Origin: Agrilactobacillus fermenti
GTDB lineage: Bacteria; Bacillota; Bacilli; Lactobacillales; Lactobacillaceae
Length of the DNA stretch: 64,000 nucleotides
NCBI RefSeq assembly: GCF_021030645.1
Contig: NZ_JACGCJ010000007.1
Span: forward strand, 1 to 64,000
Reading direction: 5' to 3'
Under the pieces are notes generated by a model. The model was not told the origin of the DNA and searched no databases. It saw nothing but the letters and a program-made list of their open reading frames with translations. A program made the position numbers and the translations under genes. The stretch's first letter is position 1; each line of letters starts with the position of its first letter. Shown one piece after another: positions 55,124 through 63,759 of this stretch.

Positions 55124-56235
55124 CCACGGGAACTGAATTGATCCATCAAATCGAAAGTCTTGCACCATTAATGCTTAAAGAACCTCAAGATCCTAGCGGT
55201 TTACAACTAGGTGATCCCACACAGCCAGTCCATAAAATCATGGTAACTCTGGACGTCCGCCCAGAAGTAGTCGCCGAAGCGATTGCCGCCAATGTTGATT
55301 TTATCTTTGCACATCATCCAGTGATGTTTCATCCTGCCCGAAATCTGGACACTCGTGACCCACAAAACAAGATGTATGCTGATCTTTTAAGCCACCATAT
55401 AACAGTTTATGCCGCGCATACAAATCTTGATAAAGCTCAAGGTGGTATGAATGATTGGTTAGCCGAAAAAATTGGTTTACAAGATATTCAAGTTTTAGCT
55501 AGCCAAGAGCCTGACCAATTATATAAATTTGTTGTTTTTACACCATTAGAAAATGCGGACCAAATGCGACATGCCTTAGGGGATGCCGGGGCTGGTATGT
55601 TGGGCAATTATAGTCATGCCAGCTTTACCGGCGCAGGGCAGGGGCGCTTTTTACCCGAAAATCATGCCAATCCAACAATTGGGGCAATAGGTAAAGCGGA
55701 AACTGTTCAGGAATCTCGCATTGAATTCTTGATTCGACGAACACAATTGACTACAATGGTCGCAACTATGCGAGCTAACCATCCTTATGAGGAACCGGCT
55801 TTTGATCTAATTCCTCTCGCTAACACAGCACCAAGTATTGGTTTAGGCCGGATTGGGAACTTACCCGAGCCAGTGACGGTGCAGGCTTTAGCTCAACAAA
55901 TTAAACATGACTTTGGCTTATCTGGGCTACGTTATGTCAGCCCGGATCCTTCAAAGCTAGTTCAGAAAGTTGCTGTTATCGGCGGCGATGCTGGTAAGTT
56001 TTATCCTAATGCGTTAAAAGCTCATGCCGATGTCTTAATTACAGGCGATGTATATTATCACACTGCCCATGATATGTTAGCTGCTGGTTTGAACGTTATC
56101 GATCCTGGACATCATATTGAAAGTATTGTCAAAACAAAAATGACTGCATTGATTCAACAGTGGGCTGTACAATTTCATTGGGATGTGACTTGCATATCTT
56201 CACAACTATCGACTGATCCGTTTCGTTTTATATAA
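55120..56235 (+). CDS. Nif3-like dinuclear metal centre protein (YqfO)
   Basis: A 371-residue Nif3 family protein of the long type, with the metal-binding core split by a PII-like insertion (about residues 130-235). Metal ligands are in FAHHPVMFHP, YAAHTNLDKAQGGMNDWL and VIDPGHHIES. It is annotated in databases as a GTP cyclohydrolase I type 2 homologue, but its in vivo function is unsettled. Translationally coupled to trmK. Confidence 0.92.
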   Translation: MTTGTELIHQIESLAPLMLKEPQDPSGLQLGDPTQPVHKIMVTLDVRPEVVAEAIAANVDFIFAHHPVMFHPARNLDTRDPQNKMYADLLSHHITVYAAHTNLDKAQGGMNDWLAEKIGLQDIQVLASQEPDQLYKFVVFTPLENADQMRHALGDAGAGMLGNYSHASFTGAGQGRFLPENHANPTIGAIGKAETVQESRIEFLIRRTQLTTMVATMRANHPYEEPAFDLIPLANTAPSIGLGRIGNLPEPVTVQALAQQIKHDFGLSGLRYVSPDPSKLVQKVAVIGGDAGKFYPNALKAHADVLITGDVYYHTAHDMLAAGLNVIDPGHHIESIVKTKMTALIQQWAVQFHWDVTCISSQLSTDPFRFI

Positions 56236-56251
56236 TATTGGAGGTTTTTCC

Positions 56252-57496
56252 ATGGCAAAATATGACCAACTAGTTGACCGCTTTTTAAAGTATGTCAAAA
56301 TTAACACCCGTTCAGATGAACATGCGACCACTATTCCATCAAGTCCAAATCAGGTCCAGTTTCTACAAGTATTAGCAGCCGAACTTAGAGAGATCGGTTT
56401 ATCCGAGGTTAAATACAATGAGAAAAATGGCTATGTAACAGCAAAGCTGCCCAGTAATTTAACGAATCAGCAAGTACCGACCATTGGTTTCTTAGCTCAC
56501 GTGGATACCGCAGATTTCAACGCTGAAAATATAAAACCACAGATCCATGAAAACTATGACGGTCATTCAAAAATTAGCTTAGACAAGGCAGGTCAATTTG
56601 TATTAGACCCGGCAGAATTTCCAAATTTAAAGCGGTATAAAGGACACACTCTTATTACAACGGATGGTTCAACTTTACTTGGTGCTGATGACAAAGCTGG
56701 TGTAGCTGAAATTGTTACGGCAATGGCTTACCTAATTGCTCATCCCAATATCAAACATGGTGACCTCAAAATTGGCTTTGGCCCAGATGAAGAAATTGGT
56801 ACAGGTGCTGATCATTTTGATGTGGCTGATTTTGGCGCTGATTTTGCTTATACGGTTGATGGCGGTCCATTAGGTGAACTAGAGTTTGAAACCTTCAATG
56901 CTGCGGCAGCACATATAGAAATTCAAGGGAAAAACAGTCATACTAGCAATGCCAAAGGAATCATGGTCAATGCTATTCAATTAGCCATCAATTTCCAAAA
57001 CGCTTTGCCACAAAAAGAAGTTCCTGAGCAAACGAGTGGTAAAGAGGGCTTCTATCATTTATATCAATTTTCCGGTACCGTAGATCACGCAACTATGGAC
57101 TATATTATTCGCGATTTTCAACGTGATGGTTTAGAAGCACGAAAAGCGGTGATGACCCAAGTAGCCGCTGATTTAAACCATAGTCATCAAAATCGCATCA
57201 AGCTCACCTTGAAGGATCAATATTATAATATGATCGATATTATGAAGGATCATATGGATGTCGTAGCCCTTGCCGAAAAGGCCATGCACGCACTAGGTAT
57301 TGAACCAGATGAGACACCAGTCCGTGGCGGTACCGATGGTTCAAAAATTTCATTTATGGGTTTGCCAACACCTAATTTATTTGCCGGTGGTGAAAATATG
57401 CATGGCCGTTATGAATATATTTCCACACAGACCATGGCCCAGGCTACCGACTTGATTTTAAAAATCAATGAATTGAACGTTGATCAACAGCATTAA
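56252..57496 (+). CDS. pepT: Tripeptidase T
   Basis: A 414-residue M20 zinc aminopeptidase cleaving N-terminal residues from tripeptides, part of the peptide utilisation of lactic acid bacteria. Zinc/active-site motifs: FLAHVDTADF, LLGADDKAGVAEIV, GFGPDEEIGTGADHFD, TVDGGPLGE and a late GGTDGSKISFMG. Ribosome site GGAGG upstream of ATG 56252. Confidence 0.96.
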   Translation: MAKYDQLVDRFLKYVKINTRSDEHATTIPSSPNQVQFLQVLAAELREIGLSEVKYNEKNGYVTAKLPSNLTNQQVPTIGFLAHVDTADFNAENIKPQIHENYDGHSKISLDKAGQFVLDPAEFPNLKRYKGHTLITTDGSTLLGADDKAGVAEIVTAMAYLIAHPNIKHGDLKIGFGPDEEIGTGADHFDVADFGADFAYTVDGGPLGELEFETFNAAAAHIEIQGKNSHTSNAKGIMVNAIQLAINFQNALPQKEVPEQTSGKEGFYHLYQFSGTVDHATMDYIIRDFQRDGLEARKAVMTQVAADLNHSHQNRIKLTLKDQYYNMIDIMKDHMDVVALAEKAMHALGIEPDETPVRGGTDGSKISFMGLPTPNLFAGGENMHGRYEYISTQTMAQATDLILKINELNVDQQH

Positions 57497-57523
57497 CTTT
57501 TTGTCCACAAAGGAGATACAATA

Positions 57524-58558
57524 ATGATCATCCATTTCAAACAGCCTTTACAAACAAACATCGTTCAAATTTTAACTAAAAAATTTGCATCGATGGGGAA
57601 ACATGGTTTTTTAATTGATAATCATTTAACCGTTTTAGGTATTGAACACTATGACTTTAATCAAGATGAGCTGAACGCCATTGATGTCGTGATTCCCGAG
57701 CAGCCAAGTTTCGTGTTAGCCAGCAGAGATTTTAAACCTGACGATACATTGATCAAGCTGCCGAATGGTACTTTGGGTGGAAATAACTTTACATTAGTTG
57801 CTGGACCCGATGCTGTTGAAAGTGAGGAAATGATTCATACTTTAGCTCGAGTTGCCAAGCAAGGCGGTGCACGTATTTTAAGTGCCAGTAATTTTGTTAA
57901 CATCGATGCACCTTATGATTTTGCTGGTTTAGGTGAAGCTGGTTTAAAATACCTCCGTGCTGCAGCAGACGAAATGAATATGGACGTGATGAGTCAAGTT
58001 ACAAATAGCTCACAAATATCAACAGTTGGACAATATGCTGATATTTTAGAAGTTGGTCCAGAAAATATGCGCAATAGTGAATTGCTGCAAGCTTTAGGCA
58101 AACAAAAAAAGCCTGTTGCACTACATCAAAGTAATGATGCTACGATTGAGGATTGGTTAAACGCTACCGAGTTTATTGCCAGTGAAGGTAATCAGCAGAT
58201 TATCTTGATGGCCTCTGGGACAGTCTCTTTTGACCATGACTTCTCTCAATCCGATTTGGATATTGCGACAATTCCGATTATTCATAATTTAAGTCACTAT
58301 CCTTTATTGGTGGATCCAGGCAAAATCAGCGCTTCTTCAGAACTTGTTCGGCCAATCGCACGCGCTGCTATTGCTGCGGGTGCCCAGGGCGTTAAACTTA
58401 GCATTCATGAAGATCCCACGCAAGCACAATCAAAAGCGGGCTATGCGATTACACCAAATGAATATATGGAAGTTACAAGGCAATTATTAAAGTTAGCTCA
58501 AGTGGTGACGCCGTGGGAAACCGAAAATAATACAATGCACACTAAACAGCAATCATAA
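57524..58558 (+). CDS. DAHP synthase-like protein lacking catalytic metal ligands (probable pseudoenzyme)
   Basis: A 344-residue protein with the two-part layout of Thermotoga-type DAHP synthases: a ferredoxin-like N-terminal domain (1-65) and a TIM barrel (VAGPDAVESEEM, PYDFAGLGEAGLKYL, GPENMRNSELLQALG). In active enzymes the barrel uses Cys in GPC, His in DPSHA, Glu in EVH and Asp in SDG as metal ligands; here these are Asp96, Lys267, Ser293 and Lys304. Substrate-binding residues also differ (FVNIDAP for FKPRTSP; HQS for KRG-type). It is therefore unlikely to make DAHP and may bind another ligand or regulate something. Sits after pepT. Confidence 0.8.
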   Translation: MIIHFKQPLQTNIVQILTKKFASMGKHGFLIDNHLTVLGIEHYDFNQDELNAIDVVIPEQPSFVLASRDFKPDDTLIKLPNGTLGGNNFTLVAGPDAVESEEMIHTLARVAKQGGARILSASNFVNIDAPYDFAGLGEAGLKYLRAAADEMNMDVMSQVTNSSQISTVGQYADILEVGPENMRNSELLQALGKQKKPVALHQSNDATIEDWLNATEFIASEGNQQIILMASGTVSFDHDFSQSDLDIATIPIIHNLSHYPLLVDPGKISASSELVRPIARAAIAAGAQGVKLSIHEDPTQAQSKAGYAITPNEYMEVTRQLLKLAQVVTPWETENNTMHTKQQS

Positions 58559-58687
58559 CTGACAATCATTAAAGTTAGATTCATTCAAATGAAAATGAGA
58601 ATGTTCTATTTAAAATTTCATATTACGCTAGAGTCCATGAGATAATTACGCTATAATGTTAACAAAATTAAGAAAAGAGGAAACTTT

Positions 58688-58879
58688 ATGCCATTGATCC
58701 ATGTCGATTTATTAGAAGGTCGTAGCAAAGAGCAATTGAAAAACTTAGTCAAGGAAATGACGGCAGTTGTTGAAAAAAATACTGGTGCCCCAGCTGAACA
58801 CATTCATATTGTCTTAAATGAGATGCAGCATGATCATTATGCTGTTGGCGGTATCTTAGATAGTGACAAAAATAAATAA
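58688..58879 (+). CDS. 4-oxalocrotonate tautomerase family protein
   Basis: A 63-residue member of the tautomerase superfamily: MPLIHVDLLEGRS exposes Pro1 after Met removal as catalytic base, and the IHIVLNEMQHDHYAVGG end is typical. Physiological substrate unknown in lactobacilli. It has its own TATAAT box (58652-58657) and lies 19 bases before lysA. Confidence 0.93.
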   Translation: MPLIHVDLLEGRSKEQLKNLVKEMTAVVEKNTGAPAEHIHIVLNEMQHDHYAVGGILDSDKNK

Positions 58880-58898
58880 TTAATAAGTAGGTAATCTG

Positions 58899-60200
58899 AT
58901 GAGTTATTATCATTATGGGACGATGTCTACAAACGCTGCTGGTCATCTTGCAATCGGTGGGGTGGACACATTAGACTTAGCTCGAGAATTTGGGACACCA
59001 TTATATGTTTATGACGTTGCTTTAATCCGTGAGCGAATTCGAGCTTTTAAAAGGGTTTTTGAAACTCGAAATATTGATTATCATATCAGTTATGCCAGCA
59101 AAGCATTCTCTACCAAGGCCATGTATCGGATTCTTACTGAAGAGGGTATCGGTGCGGATGTTGTTTCCGGTGGTGAGATTTATACTGCTCAAAGTGCCGG
59201 TTTTGATATGAGCCAAGCTTCTTTTAACGGTAACAATAAATCTGCGGCAGAGTTAAAGGCGGCGCTGGCTGCTGGTGTTGGCCATGTGATCATTGATAAT
59301 TTTCATGAAATCGAATTGTTGGAATCTATCTTAGCCGCAACGCAGCAGCAGTTGAAAGTATTGATTCGCGTCACACCAGGTATTTCTGCACATACACATG
59401 AATATGATATGACTGGTCAAGTTGATTCTAAGTTTGGCTTTGACATTCAAAGTGGCCAAGCAGACAAAGCAGTCCAACAAATTCAACGATCTAAGTTTTT
59501 AAAATACGATGGACTGCACGTGCATATTGGTTCACAAATATTTGAAACGGTTGGTTTTGAAAAAGCAGCCGATGCCTTAATTAAGTTAGCAACCAAATGG
59601 ACTAATGAATTAAATATAACGACCAATATCTTTAATGTTGGGGGTGGGTTTGGCGTCCGTTACTCTACAAGCGATACCCCGCTGGCACCCCAGGTCTATG
59701 TTGAAGATATCGTTGATGAAATCCTTAAGCAGACGCAAGCAGCTCATTTGAAACAACCAGCCATTTGGATCGAACCTGGACGTTCAATCGTTGCTGAAGC
59801 AGGTACTACGCTATATACGATCGGTGCCCGTAAGGATATTCCAAATGTCCGCAGTTATGTCGCTGTTGATGGTGGCATGGGTGATAATATTCGGCCAGCG
59901 CTTTACCAAGCCAAATATGAAGCCGCTTTGTGTAATGACCCTGAAGCCGCGCCTATTGAAACAGTTGCGATTGCTGGTAAATATTGCGAATCTGGTGATA
60001 TGTTGATCTGGGATCAACCATTACCAAAAACAGTACCAGGAGATATTTTGGCAACTTTTGTCACAGGTGCTTATGGCTATGCCATGGCCAACAATTATAA
60101 TCGTAATCCAAGACCAGCAATTGTTTTTGTTGAAAACAATCAGGCCCAACTCGTTGTAAAACGTGAATCTTATGCAGATTTAACCCGTTTAGATATATAA
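58899..60200 (+). CDS. lysA: Diaminopimelate decarboxylase
   Basis: A 433-residue PLP-dependent fold III decarboxylase catalysing the last step of lysine synthesis from meso-diaminopimelate. The PLP lysine is in ISYASKAFST; other landmarks are HVHIGSQI, NVGGGFGVRY, EPGRSIVAEAG and KYCESGDML (active-site Cys and the dimer partner loop). No other lysine-pathway gene is in the window. A strong bidirectional terminator follows. Confidence 0.95.
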   Translation: MSYYHYGTMSTNAAGHLAIGGVDTLDLAREFGTPLYVYDVALIRERIRAFKRVFETRNIDYHISYASKAFSTKAMYRILTEEGIGADVVSGGEIYTAQSAGFDMSQASFNGNNKSAAELKAALAAGVGHVIIDNFHEIELLESILAATQQQLKVLIRVTPGISAHTHEYDMTGQVDSKFGFDIQSGQADKAVQQIQRSKFLKYDGLHVHIGSQIFETVGFEKAADALIKLATKWTNELNITTNIFNVGGGFGVRYSTSDTPLAPQVYVEDIVDEILKQTQAAHLKQPAIWIEPGRSIVAEAGTTLYTIGARKDIPNVRSYVAVDGGMGDNIRPALYQAKYEAALCNDPEAAPIETVAIAGKYCESGDMLIWDQPLPKTVPGDILATFVTGAYGYAMANNYNRNPRPAIVFVENNQAQLVVKRESYADLTRLDI

Positions 60201-60248
60201 AAAACAGTCGACACTTAGCACTGATTGCTAATAGCGTCGACTGTTTTT
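60201..60248. terminator. Bidirectional terminator between lysA and the 60275 gene
   Basis: A 12-bp perfect stem (AAAACAGTCGAC with GTCGACTGTTTT) with a second 6-bp hairpin (TTAGCA/TGCTAA) in the loop. Confidence 0.92.
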
Positions 60249-60274
60249 AATTATTGTTCAAATTTCTAATTTAA

Positions 60275-60802
60275 TTAATTTGTTAAAAATGTACCTTTGG
60301 CGGGAATCCACTGATTAGTGCCAATATTATACCATAATGAGCCATCATGGACCGTGGTAACTTGAACTGTTTGCCAAGTAGAACCGCTATTTAAAATACG
60401 CTGCGTTGGGTAACCATTTGGCATCATATAAACTGTGGTTGGTTGGCTGATCTTAATTGTTTTTGCGTAGTTAAAGGCAACACCATTATCGTAAGCAATA
60501 TTGGATTGGTTGACAATATAATCTGCTTGAACCCATTGGTTTGTACCAACGTTAAACCAAGTACCAGATTGAGCATCATAACGTGATCCATTAATTTGCC
60601 AAGCTGTGCCAGTCGGTAGATATTGTCCTGTCTTAGCGCCGTTTGGTACTTGGTAAACAGGAATACCTTGATCAGGTATGTAATTCACGTAACCAACTGT
60701 TGTTGCAGCTTGTGCCTGGTCGATCGTTGTATTGCTAAAAGTAAATAATCCTAAAGCCATAACTCCAGAAAGAAGTAAGGTTACAAATCTCGTACGTCTC
60801 AT
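60275..60802 (-). CDS. Secreted protein with two SLAP/SH3-like repeats
   Basis: A 175-residue exported protein: a signal peptide (FVTLLLSGVMALGLFTFSN, probable cleavage after AQAA) and two similar halves, each ending in a Trp-rich unit (WFNVGTNQWVQADYI and LWYNIGTNQWIPAKG). This Trp/Tyr-Gly-Thr-Asn-Gln-Trp pattern resembles SLAP or SH3-like wall-binding modules of lactobacilli. There is no catalytic domain, so it may be a wall-associated adaptor. AGGAGG precedes ATG 60802. Confidence 0.8.
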   Translation of the reverse strand: MRRTRFVTLLLSGVMALGLFTFSNTTIDQAQAATTVGYVNYIPDQGIPVYQVPNGAKTGQYLPTGTAWQINGSRYDAQSGTWFNVGTNQWVQADYIVNQSNIAYDNGVAFNYAKTIKISQPTTVYMMPNGYPTQRILNSGSTWQTVQVTTVHDGSLWYNIGTNQWIPAKGTFLTN

Positions 60803-61017
60803 AATGATACCTCCTATTCGATATCCTGTCTGTAACCATATTGTAACATTATTGACTTTAAATTGTAATTACATTTTTGTCACTTCGTGGAGATTTAAAC
60901 TTTCTTAATGATTGCTAGGCCAAATTTAGGATTCTAATTCTAATAGGAAGAGGATTAGTTGTACTTTATGGATATAACCGTTATACTTACTTTTAGAAAA
61001 CAAAGGAGGGGACAGCT

Positions 61018-61383
61018 ATGGCAGAAGAAGAAAAAAATAACGCCACTACGCCCGAAACTCAAGCTACAGATGCTGCTTCTAATGATATTAAGGATCGTAT
61101 TTTAGGTGCCCTAGAAACTGTTATTGATCCAGAACTTGGTATTGATATTGTTAATTTGGGTCTAATTTATGATATTAGTTTAGATAAAGACGGTTTGTGT
61201 ACGATCAATATGACCTTAACCACGATGGGTTGCCCATTGTCGGACTTATTAACAGAACAGATCAACCAAGCACTGAGTACTGTTCCTGAAGTAAAAGATG
61301 TTGATGTTCAATTGGTATGGTATCCTCAATGGACAACCGAGCGCATGAGCCGCTATGCACGTATTGCTTTAGGCATTAGATAA
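61018..61383 (+). CDS. MIP18/PaaD-like iron-sulfur assembly protein (DUF59)
   Basis: A 121-residue protein with an acidic, Ala/Thr-rich N-terminal extension and a DUF59 domain: LETVIDPELGIDIVNLGLIY and MTLTTMGCPLSDLL with the conserved Cys. Homologues such as SufT act in Fe-S cluster maturation. AGGAGGGG lies before ATG 61018. Single-gene unit with its own terminator. Confidence 0.88.
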   Translation: MAEEEKNNATTPETQATDAASNDIKDRILGALETVIDPELGIDIVNLGLIYDISLDKDGLCTINMTLTTMGCPLSDLLTEQINQALSTVPEVKDVDVQLVWYPQWTTERMSRYARIALGIR

Positions 61384-61397
61384 TCATTTTAATCCTT

Positions 61398-61438
61398 TAA
61401 AACCTCGCTGAATGAATTAAAACATTCCGTGGGGTTTT
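61398..61438 (+). terminator. Terminator after the MIP18-like gene
   Basis: An imperfect stem of about 15 bp (AAAACCTCGCTGAATG with CATTCCGTGGGGTTTT) followed by T residues. Confidence 0.8.
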
Positions 61439-61684
61439 TGTTTTATACCATTGCCAACACGGCTTTTCCAAGAGCATTTTTTGAGCACAGACCGATTTGT
61501 GTAAAAGATTCTACGCAAATAATATAACTGAATGAATGATCTCTCACTCATCAAAACTGCTAAAATTCAAATTATGTGTCAATTTGAAACCTGACAATGA
61601 TTATCAGCTGTCAACTACATTAGAGATCCCAAATCATGGTGATTTTTTGGATAGCGAAATACCTTAAAATATTGAATAGATTGC
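61439..61684. other. AT-rich intergenic stretch without a recognisable gene
   Basis: About 250 bases between the terminator and the pepD promoter. Only weak inverted repeats (for example near 61597-61617 and 61671-61692) are visible and no ORF with a ribosome site on either strand. It may be a remnant or a long upstream control region. Confidence 0.5.
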
Positions 61685-61713
61685 TTGTTTCAATACCTAG
61701 CTTTCTCTATACT
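61685..61713 (+). promoter_or_regulatory. Promoter of the pepD-type gene
   Basis: TTGTTT, 17-base spacer, TATACT, about 50 bases upstream of the start codon. Confidence 0.6.
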
Positions 61714-61763
61714 AGAAATTAGTAATGTTCAAAAAACTTCAAATCAAATAAGGAAGGTTCCCT

Positions 61764-63188
61764 ATGAAAGATTCTGCATGCACTTCAATTTTGATTGGCA
61801 AAAACGCCAGTCTAAATGGTTCAACTCTAATTGCTAGAAACGATGATACCTTTTTACCTATCGCGCCCCAGCGTTTTTATATGCATGAGGCCATCCATAA
61901 CCAACCTGGTCGGGTTTTGAAGTCTTATCTTAATGACTTTGAAGCAACTTTGCCCGCAAATGCTTACCGCTATAATGCTGTACCCAACGTGAATTACAAA
62001 GAGCAAGGGTATTATGAAGAAAGTGGTATTAATGAAAAAAATGTCGCCATGAGCTGTACAGAAAGTACTTATGGCAATGAACGTACATTAGCTTATGATC
62101 CATTAAACGAAAAAAGTGGTCTTGATGAGGACTGTATGCAAACAATGGTTTTGCCATACATTGATTCGGCTAGACATGGCGTCCAATATTTGGGTCAGTT
62201 AATTAAAAAATACGGTTCTGCAGCCGGCAACAGTGTATTGTTTAGTGATGCAAATGAAGTTTGGTACATGGAAATTGTGACTGGTCATCATTGGCTTGCT
62301 CAACGTATTCCTGATGATTGTTATGCCGTGGCTGCAAATCAAGTGGCGATCCAATGGGTTGATTTTTCAGATGCTCGTAACTTTATGTATTCAGACGGTA
62401 TCCAGGAATTCGTGACTAAAAACCATTTGAATCCCGATTTTGAAGGCTTCAATTTCCGCCATATTTTTGGGACAGATACACAAAAAGATCGTCATTATAA
62501 CACACCGCGAGTTTGGTACGCCCATCATTTATTTGACGCTGATTTTGAAGGTACGCCTGAATCTAGTGAACTGCCATTTATCGTAAAACCTAAACGAAAG
62601 CTAGGTACTGACGATATCGAAGCATTGTTAGGCTCGCATTATAACGAGACTGACTTTGATCCCTTAGGAAACGGTTCTGAACATGATAAGTTGCGTTATC
62701 GTCCAATTGGTTTAAACCGAACTCAAAATTCTCATATCCTTGAGATTCGGCCTAACGTGGACCCAAGTTTTCAAGCAATTATGTGGCTCAATCTTGGCAT
62801 GCCAGCATTTAGTCCTTATGTGCCGTTTTATACCAATGCCAACGATACACATCCAAGTTATAGCACAACACCCATGACTTGGGATCTGAAGAGTGCCTAC
62901 TGGTTATTCCGAACGCTTTCCATGTTAGTTGAATCGCATCATCAAGCATTTATTCAGCAAGATATTGACTACTTAAAAGAAAGCCGTCGCACTTTCAAAG
63001 CTCAAATCAAAGCAATTGATGCCCAAGCGGCTAATTTGGATGCGAATGAATTGACCGAATTTTTGACCAAAGCAAATTACCAAATCGTCGAAAAGGCTGA
63101 GGCTCAAGCTAATGCTTTAATTGGCGCATTTGTGACCCAGGGATTACAATTATCCAAATTGACGTTCAACATGGATAAGAACCTTTGA
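61764..63188 (+). CDS. pepD: Dipeptidase of the C69 family
   Basis: A 474-residue N-terminal nucleophile dipeptidase as found in several copies in lactobacilli. The catalytic cysteine is Cys6 (MKDSACTSI), exposed after removal of the first five residues; TLIARNDDTF and AMSCTESTYGNERTL are typical. It cleaves a broad set of dipeptides in the cytosol. Ribosome site AAGGAAGG before ATG 61764. Confidence 0.94.
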   Translation: MKDSACTSILIGKNASLNGSTLIARNDDTFLPIAPQRFYMHEAIHNQPGRVLKSYLNDFEATLPANAYRYNAVPNVNYKEQGYYEESGINEKNVAMSCTESTYGNERTLAYDPLNEKSGLDEDCMQTMVLPYIDSARHGVQYLGQLIKKYGSAAGNSVLFSDANEVWYMEIVTGHHWLAQRIPDDCYAVAANQVAIQWVDFSDARNFMYSDGIQEFVTKNHLNPDFEGFNFRHIFGTDTQKDRHYNTPRVWYAHHLFDADFEGTPESSELPFIVKPKRKLGTDDIEALLGSHYNETDFDPLGNGSEHDKLRYRPIGLNRTQNSHILEIRPNVDPSFQAIMWLNLGMPAFSPYVPFYTNANDTHPSYSTTPMTWDLKSAYWLFRTLSMLVESHHQAFIQQDIDYLKESRRTFKAQIKAIDAQAANLDANELTEFLTKANYQIVEKAEAQANALIGAFVTQGLQLSKLTFNMDKNL

Positions 63189-63219
63189 TAGATGCCGTAT
63201 TATTTTTAAGCACAACAAA

Positions 63220-63335
63220 AGGCGAGAGTGAGGTAAAGGCGCTCAGCACCTGAGCACTAACAAGAACTACGAAAAATGGTGGGCTTCCCATTTGAGTCAT
63301 TCGTTGTTAGGTGAGGGTGTTGCTCTTTGGCACAC
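63220..63335. ncRNA. Structured intergenic element, candidate ncRNA or repeat
   Basis: Contains GCTCAG/CTGAGC (63241-63246 with 63250-63255) and a long stem: 63257-63263 with 63304-63310, 63270-63273 with 63300-63303, and 63274-63279 with 63288-63293, broken only by two 6-base asymmetric bulges. No ORF. Strand is not clear; no strong promoter is visible on either side. It could be a small RNA, a UTR element or a dispersed intergenic repeat of lactobacilli. Confidence 0.5.
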
Positions 63336-63362
63336 GTTTGAGATTTAATTGTTCGCAAATAA

Positions 63363-63406
63363 ATAGGTGACTGAAAACAAAACATTAGTTTTGTCTCAGC
63401 CACCGC
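63363..63406 (-). terminator. Terminator-like hairpin after the 63443 gene
   Basis: An imperfect stem (GGTGACTG with CAGCCACC) enclosing ACAAAAC/GTTTTGT. On the minus strand it is followed by a T-rich tract, and it lies downstream of the minus-strand small gene. Confidence 0.6.
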
Positions 63407-63442
63407 TTAAGCAAAGATAATTCTAGTTGAGGAAGATAATAA

Positions 63443-63637
63443 TTAATTACTATTCATAAACTTCATCAGTTTTTCTGCTTCTTCTGGCATCGCTATTTTT
63501 TCTCCAGATTTAAGATCATGAATGCGTTCCACAGAAAAATGACTGGAAAAAGCTAATTGCGCATCCGTCATAGAAGTTCTTTCTTCAAAGTGGATAATTG
63601 CTTGTGCTAGTTGATTCAATTCAGACAAATTAGTCAC
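63443..63637 (-). CDS. Small helical protein, LBP_cg2779-like
   Basis: A 64-residue acidic protein made of short helices (LSELNQLAQAIIHFEERT, then DAQLAFSSHFSVERIHDLK) with a helix-turn-helix-like spacing. It resembles a small lactobacillus family of that name with no known function. The SHFSVERIHDLKSGE segment recalls a degenerate HTH, but DNA binding is unproven. AGGTGA lies upstream of its start. Confidence 0.62.
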   Translation of the reverse strand: MTNLSELNQLAQAIIHFEERTSMTDAQLAFSSHFSVERIHDLKSGEKIAMPEEAEKLMKFMNSN

Positions 63638-63759
63638 CTCAGTTTAAGTTTCAAAATGTTTCTAAACGTCACATTCTGCATAAATTAAGCATAGCATTGT
63701 TCCTGATTCTGCGCAAAATACAGGCACTATTATTTTTATTGCTGAAGGAGGCTTTTTAT

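Noticed and set aside
57524-58558. Calling this gene a functional aroA/aroF DAHP synthase
   Set aside because: The fold matches but the four metal ligands and key substrate-binding motifs are replaced.
60201-60248. Long palindrome as an att site or operator
   Set aside because: Stem, loop hairpin and flanking A/T runs fit a bidirectional terminator between converging genes.
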